Source: a virus. From it: a DNA stretch of 32,772 nucleotides. Positions 8,858 to 16,609 of this stretch are shown here, piece by piece. The stretch is from positions 1 to 32,772 of the IMG/VR virus record IMGVR_UViG_3300044614_001837. One strand, given 5' to 3'. The notes beneath the pieces are model-generated. The model had not been told where the DNA came from, searched no databases, and was given only the letters and a program-made list of their open reading frames with translations. The first letter of the stretch is position 1; each line of letters opens with the position of its first letter. A program made the position numbers and the translations under genes.

Positions 8858-9289
8858 ATGGCACTAATTAGAGATTACGAATTACCAGGAACTGGTGTAG
8901 TTATACCAAATTCATATCATGTAGTTACAAATGTTGCAATTGAGAAAAGAACATCAAATGTACCTGCACCTCCAGACCCAACAAGACCAGATGGTGTAAC
9001 TTTTGGTGCAAATCAAATAGGAAACGAAGTTTATTGGAAAGCTGGATATGTTGCAGAAGCATCGGTAACTATATGGAAAGATAAAGCTGCAAGAGAAGCA
9101 GATGCAAAACCAATTGGGTTTATTGGAAGAAACCCATCAGATAATAAATATGGTGTATCTATTGGAACTGAAGGAATGGACCATCATTGCCGTTTCTTTT
9201 TACAAGTTCCATCTGAATTAAATCATATAGAACAAGCATACAAACATTTATTAACTACTGATTATTATAGTGGTTCGTTAGAAGATTAA
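8858..9289 (+). CDS. Conserved-looking small virion protein, function unknown
   Basis: 143 residues. It begins 4 bases after the fibre stop with the leader AAAGGATAATAATATG, nearly identical to the leader of the tube gene at 12313. The sequence has an N-terminal MALIRDYELPGTGVVIPNSYHVV and a C-terminal QVPSELNHIEQAYKHLLTTD that looks helical. No catalytic motif, signal peptide or membrane helix is visible. Its place between the giant fibre and the tail genes suggests a fibre-linked or neck/baseplate accessory protein. I cannot assign a family. Confidence 0.6.
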   Translation: MALIRDYELPGTGVVIPNSYHVVTNVAIEKRTSNVPAPPDPTRPDGVTFGANQIGNEVYWKAGYVAEASVTIWKDKAAREADAKPIGFIGRNPSDNKYGVSIGTEGMDHHCRFFLQVPSELNHIEQAYKHLLTTDYYSGSLED

Positions 9290-9304
9290 AATAAAAAAGT
9301 TTAA

Positions 9305-9312
9305 TATTTATT
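9305..9312 (+). promoter_or_regulatory. Candidate late promoter motif (TATTTATT variant)
   Basis: TATTTATT starts 23 bases before the ATG at 9328 in the 38-base gap. It is a one-base variant of the TATTTATA octamer that precedes other virion units. The same variant also occurs inside the fibre gene near 8385, so this one is weaker than the exact copies. Confidence 0.35.
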
Positions 9313-9327
9313 AAAAATAAACACATT

Positions 9328-9732
9328 ATGGGATTTACATACGAATGGAAATTAACAGGATTAAAAAAACAAAACACAGTTGATTTAACTGATGTTATTG
9401 TTGGTACGAATTGGAAAATAACGGCAACCGATGAAGATGGTAATTCCGGGACATTTAATGGTGCAACTCCGTTTACGGTTGAAGATTTAAACGCAGATGG
9501 TTTTGTAGATTATCGTGATTTAACCGAAGAATTGGTTATAGGATGGGTTAAAAATTATGTAAGTGGTTCGGCTCCATCGAATTATATGTCTCACATCAAT
9601 CAACAAATACAAAAACAAATAGATACTGTTAAATTTGCGACATTAGATGTTGGCGCAGCGGATATGCCGTGGTCACCTACATCCGGTAGTGCAACAACAC
9701 CATCACCGGAAATTGCAGCAACAAATCCATAA
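9328..9732 (+). CDS. Small virion protein related to myovirus proteins of the type EWKLTGLK...LTEE..GWVKN, with an EF-hand-like loop
   Basis: 134 residues. The order EWKLTGLK, then WKITATDEDGNSGTF, then LTEELVIGWVKNYV, then HINQQIQKQID resembles a small protein I recall from T4-like cyanophages and other marine myoviruses. Its function is not established. Residues 53-64 (DLNADGFVDYRD) fit the 12-residue calcium-binding loop pattern D-x-N-x-D-G-x-x-D-x-x-D of EF-hand/dockerin sites. The C-terminus is Ser/Thr/Pro/Ala-rich and probably disordered. The start at 9328 follows TAAAAATAAACACATT. It sits alone between a TATTTATT motif and the sheath gene. A structural role is likely; metal binding is only a pattern match. 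Confidence 0.6.
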   Translation: MGFTYEWKLTGLKKQNTVDLTDVIVGTNWKITATDEDGNSGTFNGATPFTVEDLNADGFVDYRDLTEELVIGWVKNYVSGSAPSNYMSHINQQIQKQIDTVKFATLDVGAADMPWSPTSGSATTPSPEIAATNP

Positions 9733-9772
9733 TGATTTCGTATCTTTATTATTAAATGTCCAACGCATTAAT

Positions 9773-9797
9773 TTATAAACAAAATTATAGTTTGTAA
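9773..9797. other. 8-bp hairpin in the 175-base gap before the sheath gene
   Basis: TTATAAAC (9773-9780) can pair with GTTTGTAA (9790-9797), with one G-T pair and a 9-base loop. No run of T follows, so it is not a good intrinsic terminator. It may be an RNA-processing or stabilising element in the leader or trailer. The rest of 9733-9907 shows no gene. Confidence 0.35.
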
Positions 9798-9817
9798 TAT
9801 CGATTCTTAATAATTAA

Positions 9818-9849
9818 TTTGTGTTTTGAATATTTTGTTTATATTTATA
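9818..9849 (+). promoter_or_regulatory. Candidate late promoter for the sheath gene (TTTG, 20 bases, TATTTATA)
   Basis: TATTTATA at 9842-9849 is preceded by TTTG at 9818-9821 with exactly 20 bases between, the spacing of Bacteroidota promoters. It lies 58 bases before the sheath start, the longest leader among the motif-bearing genes here. Most other copies of the octamer lack the upstream TTTG. Confidence 0.5.
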
Positions 9850-9907
9850 TGAGTATTACTGTAAGTTATTACTAATACAAACTTAAAATACAAATCGAAG
9901 AAATAAA

Positions 9908-12259
9908 ATGGCAGAAAGAATCGTATCACCTGGCGTATTCACAAGAGAAAATGACCTATCCTTCTTAGCTCAAGGAGTGGGAGAAATTGGAGCAGCATTT
10001 ATAGGACCTTTTAAACAAGGACCTGCATTCGTTCCAACAATCGTAAGAACGCAATCAGAATTTGAAGATATCTTCGGAACACCTGATGGAACTTATTATA
10101 CAGAATATGCAGTACAAAATTATTTAAGAGAAGCTGGACAAGCAACAATCGTAAGAGTTGCCGGAATTGGTGGTTACTCACAGGCAGCACCTTTGGGTAT
10201 ATTGGCATCCGGTTCTCAAGGCAACAAACTAGTTGGAGTTTTATATTCAACTAATTTTGGCGATGAGGGTGTTGGATTTTTAAACGCTTCTACTAACATT
10301 ACAAGTAGTGCATCGGTATCCGGTTCATTTGTAATATCAGGACTAATTGGTTCTGGTTCTGCAGCAACTAGTATATCAGCATCAATTTTTCAAGAAGCTA
10401 CAAACGATATTTCTGACGTATTTGGTGAATCTCCATTTGGTGCTAAAGCAGCTTATGGATATTTGTATTTTGAAAGTTCATCATTAGGATTTAAAAATGA
10501 TAGTACTCCACATGGTGTACAAATATACGAAGTTAACCTACCAACACAGGTGTATGGTGATGCTAGTGAAGCAGAAACTCCAATCGTAGTATCTCAATTA
10601 ATTAGTGGTGAAAGATATAATTTATTTAAATTCGAAACAATAGGACATGGTACATTATATAATACTAAATTTAAAGTTGGTATTTCTAATGTAAAAGCAG
10701 CTGGTGAAGATGGTTCAACTGACTATTCAACATTTACTGTAACTATTCGTTCATACGGTGATACTGATAAGAGAAAGAGTGTAGTTGAAACATATAATAA
10801 CGTAAACTTAGACCCTGCATCTCCTAACTATATAGCTAGAAGAATTGGTGATAGAAAGTTAACAATTGATTCTAATGGAAAATTAACCGAAACTGGTGAT
10901 TACTCAAATAAATCAAACAATGTAAGAGTAGTTGTACAAGACGCTAATTCTAATATCTTAGGACCAGGTTCTTATCCAATATCAGCAGCACCATTTGGAC
11001 ACGCAGCATATGTGAATCCAATTAAAACAAATTCTACAATAGAAGCAAATTGGGTGCCTGCCGTAAATTACCAAACAGGTTCAGCAAATAACACATCATC
11101 ATCTCCGGTTTATTTTTCTGGATTTGATTTTGAAGATGCATATAAAGCAATAGATAACAACCAATATTTAAAACCAATTCCTGATGGAGCAGAAGCTGGT
11201 GCTAACGTAACATTCGCATTTGATTCACAATTATCATATGTAATGACTGGTTCAGCATCAACTGATATGGTTAAAAGACAATTTGTATTAGGATTCCAAT
11301 ATGGATTTGATGGTATGAATCCAACCGTAAGAAAAGCTAAGGCTGGTGATACTGATTGGGGAAATTCAAATACACAAGGATTTAATTGTTCGAACTCATC
11401 ACAAAATGGTTCAATCGCATATACTAAAGCAATCAACGCAGTATCTAATCCTGATGAATATGATATCAATATGGTAGTAACTCCTGGTATCGTAAGAAGC
11501 CTTCACCCATCAGTTACTTCTAAAGCAATTGATATGGTTGAAGAAAGACAAGATTGTTTCTATATCGCTGATTTCAACGATTATGATGATTCAATTACTG
11601 AAGCAACTGAGCAAGCAAATTCAGTAGATTCAAACTATGTAGCAACTTACTATCCTTGGATGAAAACAATTGATAGTAATACAAACAAACTTACAACTGT
11701 TCCACCTTCTACATTGTTACCAGCGGTTTACGCTTCTAACGATAGATTGGCAGCTGAGTGGTTTGCACCTGCGGGTTTGAATAGAGGTGGTATTACCGGA
11801 GCAGTTAGTGTATTGAATAGATTAACACACTCTGAAAGAGATACTCTATATGAGAACAAAGTAAACCCAATTGCGGCATTCCCTGGACAAGGTATTGTAG
11901 CATTCGGACAGAAAACATTGCAAGATAAGGCATCTGCTTTAGATAGAATCAATGTTAGAAGATTACTTATCAACTTGAAAAAATTCGTTGCATCAACATC
12001 TCGTTTCTTAGTATTCGAACAAAATACTTCGACAACTAGACAAAGATTCTTAAACACTGTGAACCCTTACTTAGAATCAGTACAACAAAGACAAGGACTT
12101 TATACCTTTAAAGTTGTAATGGATGAAAGTAACAACACACCTGATGTAATTGATAGAAACATATTAGCAGGACAAATTTTCTTACAACCGGCTAAGACAG
12201 CGGAATTTATCGTAATAGATTTCAACATCTTACCAACTGGAGCAAGTTTCTCAGCATAA
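9908..12259 (+). CDS. Contractile tail sheath protein (T4 gp18-like)
   Basis: 783 residues, close to or somewhat longer than typical sheath proteins. The N-terminus MAERIVSPGVFTREND is the classic sheath start and is followed by AAFIGPFKQGPAF. The C-terminal domain (about 660-783) carries RRLLINLKKFVASTSRFLVFE, then NPYLESVQQRQGLYTFKVVMDESNN, then QPAKTAEFIVIDFNI. These are hallmarks of the conserved sheath core that donates the interlocking strands. The middle (about 110-450) is a variable insertion domain with Ser/Gly-rich turns. Sheath subunits stack around the tube and contract to drive it through the envelope. The tube gene follows directly, the usual order. Confidence 0.95.
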   Translation: MAERIVSPGVFTRENDLSFLAQGVGEIGAAFIGPFKQGPAFVPTIVRTQSEFEDIFGTPDGTYYTEYAVQNYLREAGQATIVRVAGIGGYSQAAPLGILASGSQGNKLVGVLYSTNFGDEGVGFLNASTNITSSASVSGSFVISGLIGSGSAATSISASIFQEATNDISDVFGESPFGAKAAYGYLYFESSSLGFKNDSTPHGVQIYEVNLPTQVYGDASEAETPIVVSQLISGERYNLFKFETIGHGTLYNTKFKVGISNVKAAGEDGSTDYSTFTVTIRSYGDTDKRKSVVETYNNVNLDPASPNYIARRIGDRKLTIDSNGKLTETGDYSNKSNNVRVVVQDANSNILGPGSYPISAAPFGHAAYVNPIKTNSTIEANWVPAVNYQTGSANNTSSSPVYFSGFDFEDAYKAIDNNQYLKPIPDGAEAGANVTFAFDSQLSYVMTGSASTDMVKRQFVLGFQYGFDGMNPTVRKAKAGDTDWGNSNTQGFNCSNSSQNGSIAYTKAINAVSNPDEYDINMVVTPGIVRSLHPSVTSKAIDMVEERQDCFYIADFNDYDDSITEATEQANSVDSNYVATYYPWMKTIDSNTNKLTTVPPSTLLPAVYASNDRLAAEWFAPAGLNRGGITGAVSVLNRLTHSERDTLYENKVNPIAAFPGQGIVAFGQKTLQDKASALDRINVRRLLINLKKFVASTSRFLVFEQNTSTTRQRFLNTVNPYLESVQQRQGLYTFKVVMDESNNTPDVIDRNILAGQIFLQPAKTAEFIVIDFNILPTGASFSA

Positions 12260-12280
12260 TACGAAAATAAAGGAAGTAGA

Positions 12281-12288
12281 TATTTATT
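12281..12288 (+). promoter_or_regulatory. Candidate late promoter motif (TATTTATT variant)
   Basis: TATTTATT starts 32 bases before the tube ATG at 12313. The leader then reads AAAAGGATAATAAAATG. It is a one-base variant of the recurring octamer. Confidence 0.4.
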
Positions 12289-12312
12289 AATATAAAATAA
12301 AAGGATAATAAA

Positions 12313-12801
12313 ATGGCAGAAATATTAGAGTTTGACAAGATGTTCTATACGAACTTCGAACCTAAAATGAAAAATAGATATGTGATGGAGATAGATACTA
12401 TCCCTTCATATCTTGTAAAGGCAATGAACAGACCTACAGTTCAGTTTGAAACAATTTCTTTAGACCATATCAACGTTAAAAGAAAATTACAAGGTAAAGC
12501 TGATTGGCAAGATTTGACTATAACATTGTATGACCCAATTGTACCTTCTGCAGCGCAAAAGGTAATGGATTGGATTCGTTTAGGACACGAATCGATTACC
12601 GGTAGACGTGGATATGCAGATTTCTATAAAAAAGATATTACTTTCTATTTGTTAGGACCTGTTGGTGATAAGATTGAACAATGGACTTTAAAAGGTGCAT
12701 TTATTCAACAAGCAAACTTCGGTGAATTGGATTTTTCATCAAACGAAGTTGCAACCATTGAATTAACATTATCTTATGATTACGCAATTCTTGAATTCTA
12801 A
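12313..12801 (+). CDS. Tail tube protein (T4 gp19-like)
   Basis: 162 residues, the usual size for gp19-type tube subunits. MFYTNFEPKMKNRYVMEID at the N-terminus, then VKAMNRPTVQFE, then WQDLTITLYDPI, and a C-terminal LDFSSNEVATIELTLSYDYAIL match the conserved strands and the C-terminal strand of the T4_gp19 tube family. Hexameric rings of this protein form the inner tube that the sheath surrounds. The gene lies between the sheath gene and the hub/chaperone and tape-measure genes. It is closed by a strong intrinsic terminator at 12822-12851, so it probably has its own high-level transcript. Confidence 0.93.
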   Translation: MAEILEFDKMFYTNFEPKMKNRYVMEIDTIPSYLVKAMNRPTVQFETISLDHINVKRKLQGKADWQDLTITLYDPIVPSAAQKVMDWIRLGHESITGRRGYADFYKKDITFYLLGPVGDKIEQWTLKGAFIQQANFGELDFSSNEVATIELTLSYDYAILEF

Positions 12802-12821
12802 TTTAAGAAAAATATAAAAAC

Positions 12822-12851
12822 AAAGGGGATATCAAAAGTATCCCCTTTTTT
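12822..12851 (+). terminator. Rho-independent terminator after the tube gene
   Basis: AAAGGGGATA (12822-12831) pairs with TATCCCCTTT (12839-12848) around a 7-base loop, followed by further T residues. It separates the tube transcript from the next unit, which has its own TATTTATA motif 25 bases downstream. Confidence 0.9.
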
Positions 12852-12875
12852 ATTTCCAATTTTTTAAAAACTATG

Positions 12876-12883
12876 TATTTATA
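12876..12883 (+). promoter_or_regulatory. Candidate late promoter motif (TATTTATA)
   Basis: Exact octamer starting 35 bases before the ATG at 12911 and lying just after the terminator of the tube gene. That is the arrangement expected of a promoter for a new unit. Confidence 0.6.
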
Positions 12884-12910
12884 TATACAAACTTAAAAAC
12901 GAATAACGTT

Positions 12911-13669
12911 ATGGCAGAAATACAATATGATTTTCCAACGGAAGTATTAGACCTTCCATCGCAGGGTAAGGTGTATCCAAAAGACCATCCACTTGCTTCG
13001 GGTAGAATTACTATAAAACATATGACAGCAAAAGAAGAAGATATTCTTTCAAATCAAAATCTTATTAAAAAAGGTATTGTTTTGGATAAATTATTTGAAT
13101 CTATTATTGTTGGCAACGTAAATCCTAGTGAAATTATTTTAGGAGATAAAAACGCTATTATTCTTGCAACTAGATTGTTGGGGTATGGTCCGGAGTATCT
13201 TTTTAAATTTTATTCATCTAAATTAAATGAATCAATTGATGCAAAGGTTGATTTGGGTAAAGTAAAAACAAAAGAAGTAGATTTATCAATATTTGATAAT
13301 AAAAATGAATTTGAATTCGTATTGCCATCTAATAAGAAAAAAATTATATGTAAATTACTTACACATGGTGACGAAATAGCAATAGATAAAGATATTCAGG
13401 CTATTGAAAAATTAGGTGGAGCGGGTGCCGAAATTACAACTCGTCTACGTTATATGATTCAATCAGTTGATGGGGATAATTCATCAACAACTATAAACAA
13501 ATTTGTAAATGGATTGTTGGCAATAGATAGTAGAGCATTAAGAAGTTATGTAAAAAAAATATCACCTGATGTTGATATGAAATTTACTCATATCCATGAA
13601 GATGGAGAGGTGGAGGAGGCGCCTATCACTATGGGTGTCAGCTTTTTTTGGCCTAGCACGGAATCATAG
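12911..13669 (+). CDS. Baseplate hub/assembly protein of the T4 gp26 type (T4_baseplate family)
   Basis: 252 residues. LDLPSQGKVYPKDHPLASG at residues 13-31, then KHMTAKEEDILSNQNLIKKG, then DKNAIILATRLLGYGPEYLF follow the conserved order of the T4_baseplate family (gp26-like). The frame ends ITMGVSFFWPSTES. The +1 frame is open across this end and continues as a typical-looking domain (see 13670-13862), so a fusion of about 316 residues may be the true or an additional product. Its position between tube and tape measure is where many phages encode tape-measure chaperones, often by frameshift. In T4, genes 26 and 51 are also adjacent and both are needed for hub assembly. Confidence 0.75.
   Translation: MAEIQYDFPTEVLDLPSQGKVYPKDHPLASGRITIKHMTAKEEDILSNQNLIKKGIVLDKLFESIIVGNVNPSEIILGDKNAIILATRLLGYGPEYLFKFYSSKLNESIDAKVDLGKVKTKEVDLSIFDNKNEFEFVLPSNKKKIICKLLTHGDEIAIDKDIQAIEKLGGAGAEITTRLRYMIQSVDGDNSSTTINKFVNGLLAIDSRALRSYVKKISPDVDMKFTHIHEDGEVEEAPITMGVSFFWPSTES
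13643..13669 (+). other. Candidate +1 frameshift region (T7 run and CCT-A)
   Basis: In the upstream frame the codons are AGC TTT TTT TGG CCT AGC and then four more ending in TAG at 13667-13669. A +1 slip on the T run (13643-13649) gives FF-GLARNHS; a slip at CCT-A gives FFWP-ARNHS. Both enter the downstream open frame. A one-base error in the T run could produce the same picture. Confidence 0.5.
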
Positions 13670-13862
13670 TATTCAAGTTCATACCCAAATATTTGATATG
13701 GTTCAATATGGGAATGGTTTTACCGTAATGGAACTTTATAAAATGCCAACTTATTTAAGGATGTTTTACTATAATAAATTGGTAGATGCTAAAAAGAAAG
13801 AAGCAGATGAAGTAAAAAAATCAAACAAAGCAAGTAATTCAAAAGTTAGGGTTAATAGATAA
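13670..13862 (+). CDS. C-terminal extension of the gp26-like gene in the +1 frame (or a gp51-like small gene)
   Basis: The +1 frame encodes NHSIQVHTQIFDMVQYGNG, then MELYKMPTYLRMFYYNKLVDAKKKEADEV, and ends with a Lys-rich tail at 13862. The phrase YxMPxYLRxFYxxKL is the kind seen in small hub-assembly proteins downstream of gp26-type genes. The first ATG in this frame (13596) lies deep inside the upstream gene and would add an unnatural basic leader (KMERWRRR), so I do not believe it. The next ATG, at 13698, would lose the conserved IFD start. This favours a frameshift fusion over an independent gene, but reinitiation at 13698 after the stop at 13669 remains possible. Confidence 0.6.
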
Positions 13863-13877
13863 TCCTAACTTTTTTTA
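13841..13877 (+). terminator. Rho-independent terminator overlapping the end of the +1-frame gene
   Basis: AAAAGTTAGG (13841-13850) pairs with CCTAACTTTT (13864-13873), followed by more T residues. The left arm lies inside the last codons of the reading frame. This compact design supports 13862 as a real gene end. Confidence 0.85.
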
Positions 13878-13886
13878 TTAATAGGA

Positions 13887-13894
13887 TATTTATA
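13887..13894 (+). promoter_or_regulatory. Candidate late promoter motif (TATTTATA)
   Basis: Exact octamer just after the terminator and starting 28 bases before the ATG at 13915. It would drive the tape-measure and baseplate unit from 13915 to 21956, whose genes are separated by gaps of only 1-35 bases. Confidence 0.6.
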
Positions 13895-13914
13895 GATGTT
13901 AAACTATAACGAGT

Positions 13915-14154
13915 ATGAAGAAATATAAAATATCAAAATCCAATTTAAAAGAATTTTTTGGATTATTCGGTAAAAAGAAACCGCAAACATTGCAATCAAT
14001 CATAGATGCAGACCCGGTAATGAGAAAATTAGATAATGAAATGGAAGATATTGCTAAAACTTTTATTCCTAGAATTAGAAAAATAAAAGATACACAACCT
14101 GAATTATTTAAAAAAATGCAAGATTTGGGTATTATAGATAAGGATTTTAAATAA
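13915..14154 (+). CDS. Small conserved phage protein preceding the tape measure, function unknown
   Basis: 79 residues, charged and mostly helical: ISKSNLKEFFGLFGKKKPQ followed by SIIDADPVMRKLDNEMEDI and KKMQDLGIIDKDF. No known domain is recognised. A short protein with the same phrase order (LKEFFGLFGKKK, then DADP) is, as far as I recall, found next to tail genes in other environmental myoviruses. That is memory, not a search. It opens the tape-measure transcription unit and ends 11 bases before the tape measure gene. A tail-assembly helper or small structural role is inferred. Confidence 0.6.
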   Translation: MKKYKISKSNLKEFFGLFGKKKPQTLQSIIDADPVMRKLDNEMEDIAKTFIPRIRKIKDTQPELFKKMQDLGIIDKDFK

Positions 14155-14165
14155 CATTGATTTAA

Positions 14166-16598
14166 ATGGCAGTAGCACCACTAACACCAGCAGAACAGGC
14201 AGAATTAAATCGTTTATTAGAAGAAAACGCAGAAATAAAAGAGCGTATTCGTATTATAAACGAAAAAATAGCTACTGCCACCGGCTCTGAAAGAGACGAA
14301 TTGGAGGGTATGGTACAAACGGAGAAAATACGTTTAAGATTACAAACCGATTCTGCTAAAGGGCTCAAAAAAAGACAAGAGTATTTAGATTATGAAGAAA
14401 GTAGTTTAACTTCATTGGCTAATATGTCAAAAGGTGCATTGAGCGTTTTAAAAAAACAAACAGCCGGCGCAAATACATTATCAAGTTTAACTGCAACAAT
14501 TTTAGCAAGAAAAGAAGCAGAATTGCAATTAGAAGGTGATGCTTTAAAAGCTTCACAAAAAGAAACTGCGGTTTTGGAAAGCATGAACGCATCAATAATG
14601 CTTAAATCAGAAGAACTTGCTGCTATTAAACATCAAATATCCGATGCAGATAAAGAAATAGAAAACGTAGAACGTTCAATTGCACATTTATCAGGAGAAG
14701 CAAAGGAAGAAGCAGAAGCTCATTTAAAAACATTAAAAAATCTTAATCAACAATTAGCAAGAACTGAAGCAATTCATGAAGCTAATCATGAACTTTTACA
14801 TCATATGCCTGGATTTATAGGAGATGCATTGGGTATGGCAAAAAAGATGGTAGCACAAATAGCTGCAATGGGAGCACCGCTTGTAATAATGTATGCACTA
14901 ATAGGAGCAGCATTGCACTCATTTATAGCGTTAGATGCAGCGGCACAAGATTTTAGAAAAGAAACCGGATTATTAAATTCACAAACAAAGGATTTAGTTC
15001 ACAACGCACATCACATTGAAATGAATTTCAGAGATGCTGGTGTTGAGTTAAAAGATGTATTTGATACTGCAAAAGCATTAAAAGAAGAATTTAGTGATAC
15101 TGTAAATGTTTCTGAAGAAGTATTGGCATCATTAACCGTAATGGGTAAAAACTTCGGAGTTTCTGCGGGTAATGCTGCAAAAGTACAAAGTGTCCTTGAA
15201 AGCGTTGGAGGGTTATCATCGGAAACAGCAGCTAATGTAGGAAATCAAGTTGCAAATATGGCTAAATTAGCCGGAGTTGCACCTGATAAAGTATTTAAAG
15301 ATATTGCCGAAAACGCTGAAGCTGCATCTACATTCTTTAAAGGTGATATAAATGCATTAACTAAAAACGCAATACAAGCTCAAAGAATGGGTACTTCGTT
15401 AAAACAACAGGTATCATTGGCAGAAAAATTATTAGATTTTGAAAATGGTATTGAGCAAGAAATGGTAGCTGCAACGTTTGTAGGTGGTGAGTTTAATTTA
15501 AGTAGAGCAAGAGCATTAGCAATGGAAGGTAAACTTCAGGACGCAAATGAAGAAACCCTAAAACAAATTCAAAGAAGTGGTGATTTCCGTCAAAAAGATT
15601 ATTTTACACAACAACAATTGGCTAAAGCAGCCGGTATGAGTGTTGAAGAAATAAATAAGCAGTTAATGATGCAAGAAAAGTTGAATGGATTAACTGAAGA
15701 AGAAAAGAAACTTGCATCGGATGCTATTGATAAAGGATTGGATATTACCAATATGACCAAAGAACAATTGGCAGAAGAAACTAAAAAAATAGCAGCACAA
15801 AACGAACAACAAGGGCAATTGGCTAGAATGCAAAACGCATTTATGGGAATTGTTGCAACTATTGGTGGGGCGTTATCTCCACTATTAGAAGGAGTGGCAA
15901 CCGTATTAAATTTAATAATGATACCAATAAATGCAGCAGCAGACGGATTTGCGGCTTTAGTTGGTTTTATGAAAGAGGCATTACCATTAACCGCTGCATT
16001 GGTAGCGGGAGCAGCTACTTATTTTTATTATAAAAATCAAGCTCTAATTACAGATAAAGCATCTGCGGCTTGGGCGGTAGTAAAAACTGGCGCGGAAGCC
16101 ACATACAATGGTATTATAGCTGCCGGTAATTTGATAAAGAAAAGGGGATTATTAGGAGCGATTGCTGAAATGGCTATGAGAGCATTTACATCTGTATCGG
16201 CAATACCATTTATAGGTCCTATATTGGGTGTGGCTGCAGCGGCTGGTGCATTGGCATTGGGTTATCAATATTATAGTAAGGCGGGAGACGTAATGTCACC
16301 AGCTGATGGAAAGACCAGAGTATCGACCAAAGAAGGTGGGTTATTTGAATTAAGTAAAAATGATGATTTAATGGCTGGGCCAGGATTAGCCGGAGGTGCA
16401 GGAGGTGGAGGAGGTGGAGGAAGTTTATCTGCATTAGCCGCACCATTAGCAGCAGTAGTAAACGAAATTAAAGCATTAAGAGCGGATATGGCATCTGGAA
16501 AAATAGCAGTGTATATGGATTCTGCAAAGGTTACTTCGAATGTTAATACTCAAGTTGAAAAAACAACGAGAAATAGCTATAACATGGGACAAGCATAA
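14166..16598 (+). CDS. Tail tape measure protein
   Basis: 810 residues. Residues 1-220 are strongly coiled-coil (EQAELNRLLEENAEIKERI and long Glu/Lys/Ala helices). Four hydrophobic segments follow, at about 229-255 (APLVIMYALIGAALHSF), 558-600, 612-635 and 675-700 (AIPFIGPILGVAAAAGALA). These are typical of tape measures that cross the envelope on injection. The C-terminal part has GDVMSPADGKTRVSTKEGGLF, a Gly-rich linker and a last helix. The gene sits between the hub/chaperone genes and the baseplate genes. At roughly 0.15 nm per residue the length would give a tail of about 120 nm. No lytic domain is visible. Confidence 0.85.
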   Translation: MAVAPLTPAEQAELNRLLEENAEIKERIRIINEKIATATGSERDELEGMVQTEKIRLRLQTDSAKGLKKRQEYLDYEESSLTSLANMSKGALSVLKKQTAGANTLSSLTATILARKEAELQLEGDALKASQKETAVLESMNASIMLKSEELAAIKHQISDADKEIENVERSIAHLSGEAKEEAEAHLKTLKNLNQQLARTEAIHEANHELLHHMPGFIGDALGMAKKMVAQIAAMGAPLVIMYALIGAALHSFIALDAAAQDFRKETGLLNSQTKDLVHNAHHIEMNFRDAGVELKDVFDTAKALKEEFSDTVNVSEEVLASLTVMGKNFGVSAGNAAKVQSVLESVGGLSSETAANVGNQVANMAKLAGVAPDKVFKDIAENAEAASTFFKGDINALTKNAIQAQRMGTSLKQQVSLAEKLLDFENGIEQEMVAATFVGGEFNLSRARALAMEGKLQDANEETLKQIQRSGDFRQKDYFTQQQLAKAAGMSVEEINKQLMMQEKLNGLTEEEKKLASDAIDKGLDITNMTKEQLAEETKKIAAQNEQQGQLARMQNAFMGIVATIGGALSPLLEGVATVLNLIMIPINAAADGFAALVGFMKEALPLTAALVAGAATYFYYKNQALITDKASAAWAVVKTGAEATYNGIIAAGNLIKKRGLLGAIAEMAMRAFTSVSAIPFIGPILGVAAAAGALALGYQYYSKAGDVMSPADGKTRVSTKEGGLFELSKNDDLMAGPGLAGGAGGGGGGGSLSALAAPLAAVVNEIKALRADMASGKIAVYMDSAKVTSNVNTQVEKTTRNSYNMGQA

Positions 16599-16609
16599 AA
16601 TATAATTTA

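Noticed and set aside
13596-13598. ATG at 13596 as a true start for the +1-frame gene
   Set aside because: It would encode an unlikely basic leader (KMERWRRR) across 70 bases of the gp26-like gene. A frameshift or restart near 13698 explains the region better.
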